Source: Macrolepiota albuminosa (lineage: Eukaryota; Basidiomycota; Agaricomycetes; Agaricales; Agaricaceae). Taken from it: a DNA stretch of 64,000 nt. The notes below the pieces were generated by a model, which made no database searches, had not been told where the DNA came from, and saw nothing but the letters and a program-made list of their open reading frames with translations. The stretch is from the NCBI GenBank assembly GCA_027475525.1, contig JAMWFC010000049.1, positions 3,580,947-3,644,946 of the forward strand, in the 5' to 3' direction. The position numbers were made by a program, and so were the translations under genes. Below, in pieces: positions 63,810-64,000 of this stretch (positions are counted from its first letter, which is position 1; each line of letters opens with the position of its first letter).

Positions 63810-64000
63810 AAAAAAAAATATTACGTCCGAACAAGAAATGAGCAAGGAAAATGTCAGTAAGTACAACAAACTGCTTACACGGGTGTGTCAAAAACCCTCA
63901 ATGGGAAAAGCTACCGGTGGCAGGGACATGTCAAAGAGAACAAGTTAAGCCATCCCCTGACCTTCTCCTGCCAACCATACATTGAGAGCTTCATTATTCT
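63810..64000. other. Unassigned right end of window
   Basis: No ORF or repeat recognised; if the feature at 63611-63809 is an LTR edge this would be internal element sequence. Confidence 0.3.

Overview
The window comes from a filamentous basidiomycete, most likely an Agaricomycete. The evidence is the two Ty3/gypsy lineages present, GT-AG introns of about 50-58 bp with CTAAC/CTGAC-like branch sites, and decay concentrated at CpG. I see no ordinary host gene, no rRNA or tRNA and no CRISPR. Nearly all of the 64 kb is a nested stack of LTR retrotransposons. I call the two families A (1,043-bp LTRs, 4-bp target duplication) and B (chromodomain element, short LTRs, 5-bp target duplication).

Layout. 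1-12208: element A1 (minus strand, left LTR cut by the window edge), inserted in the gag gene of A2. 12209-23374: right part of A2 (plus strand), itself inserted in the gag gene of B1. 23375-31962: right part of B1 (plus). 31963-36993: old CpG-poor sequence with three decayed A-type LTRs and a B-type LTR scrap. 36999-61024: element B2 (plus; 234-bp LTRs; target duplication GAAAC), carrying the nearly intact A3 (40013-53264, minus, target duplication CCGA) in its gag. 61025-63500: relics of a third B-type element with a solo LTR (target duplication AATAG). 63500-64000: a possible LTR edge of another element.

Family A has Gag-protease (ORF1) and RT-RNase H-integrase (ORF2) joined by an ATGA stop/start overlap. 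Between pol and the 3' LTR it carries about 4.5 kb with three intron-containing genes on the opposite strand. Gene 1 encodes a protein of about 700 aa with a Zn2Cys6-like cluster. Genes 2 and 3 encode proteins of about 130-230 aa. The three share an exon plan and look like tandem paralogues. The genomic RNA carries their introns in antisense, so they cannot be spliced out during retrotransposition. A 19-bp inverted repeat, CGCTA-N5-TAGCG with G/C-rich ends, recurs throughout family A, including 37 bp upstream of the LTR TATA box. In A2 genes 2 and 3 are strongly diverged while the flanks are near-identical, as if cassettes were exchanged.

Family B has Gag-protease ending at a UGA (UGA-CUA/UGA-CUG context) in frame with pol, then RT-RNase H-integrase-chromodomain, then a third sense ORF of about 930-1,040 codons of unknown function.

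Most nonsense mutations are CGA to TGA, as expected from deamination of methylated CpG. Three exact 77-bp repeats, one spanning the 100-N gap, look like k=77 assembly joins. All exon models, identities and alignments were made by eye.
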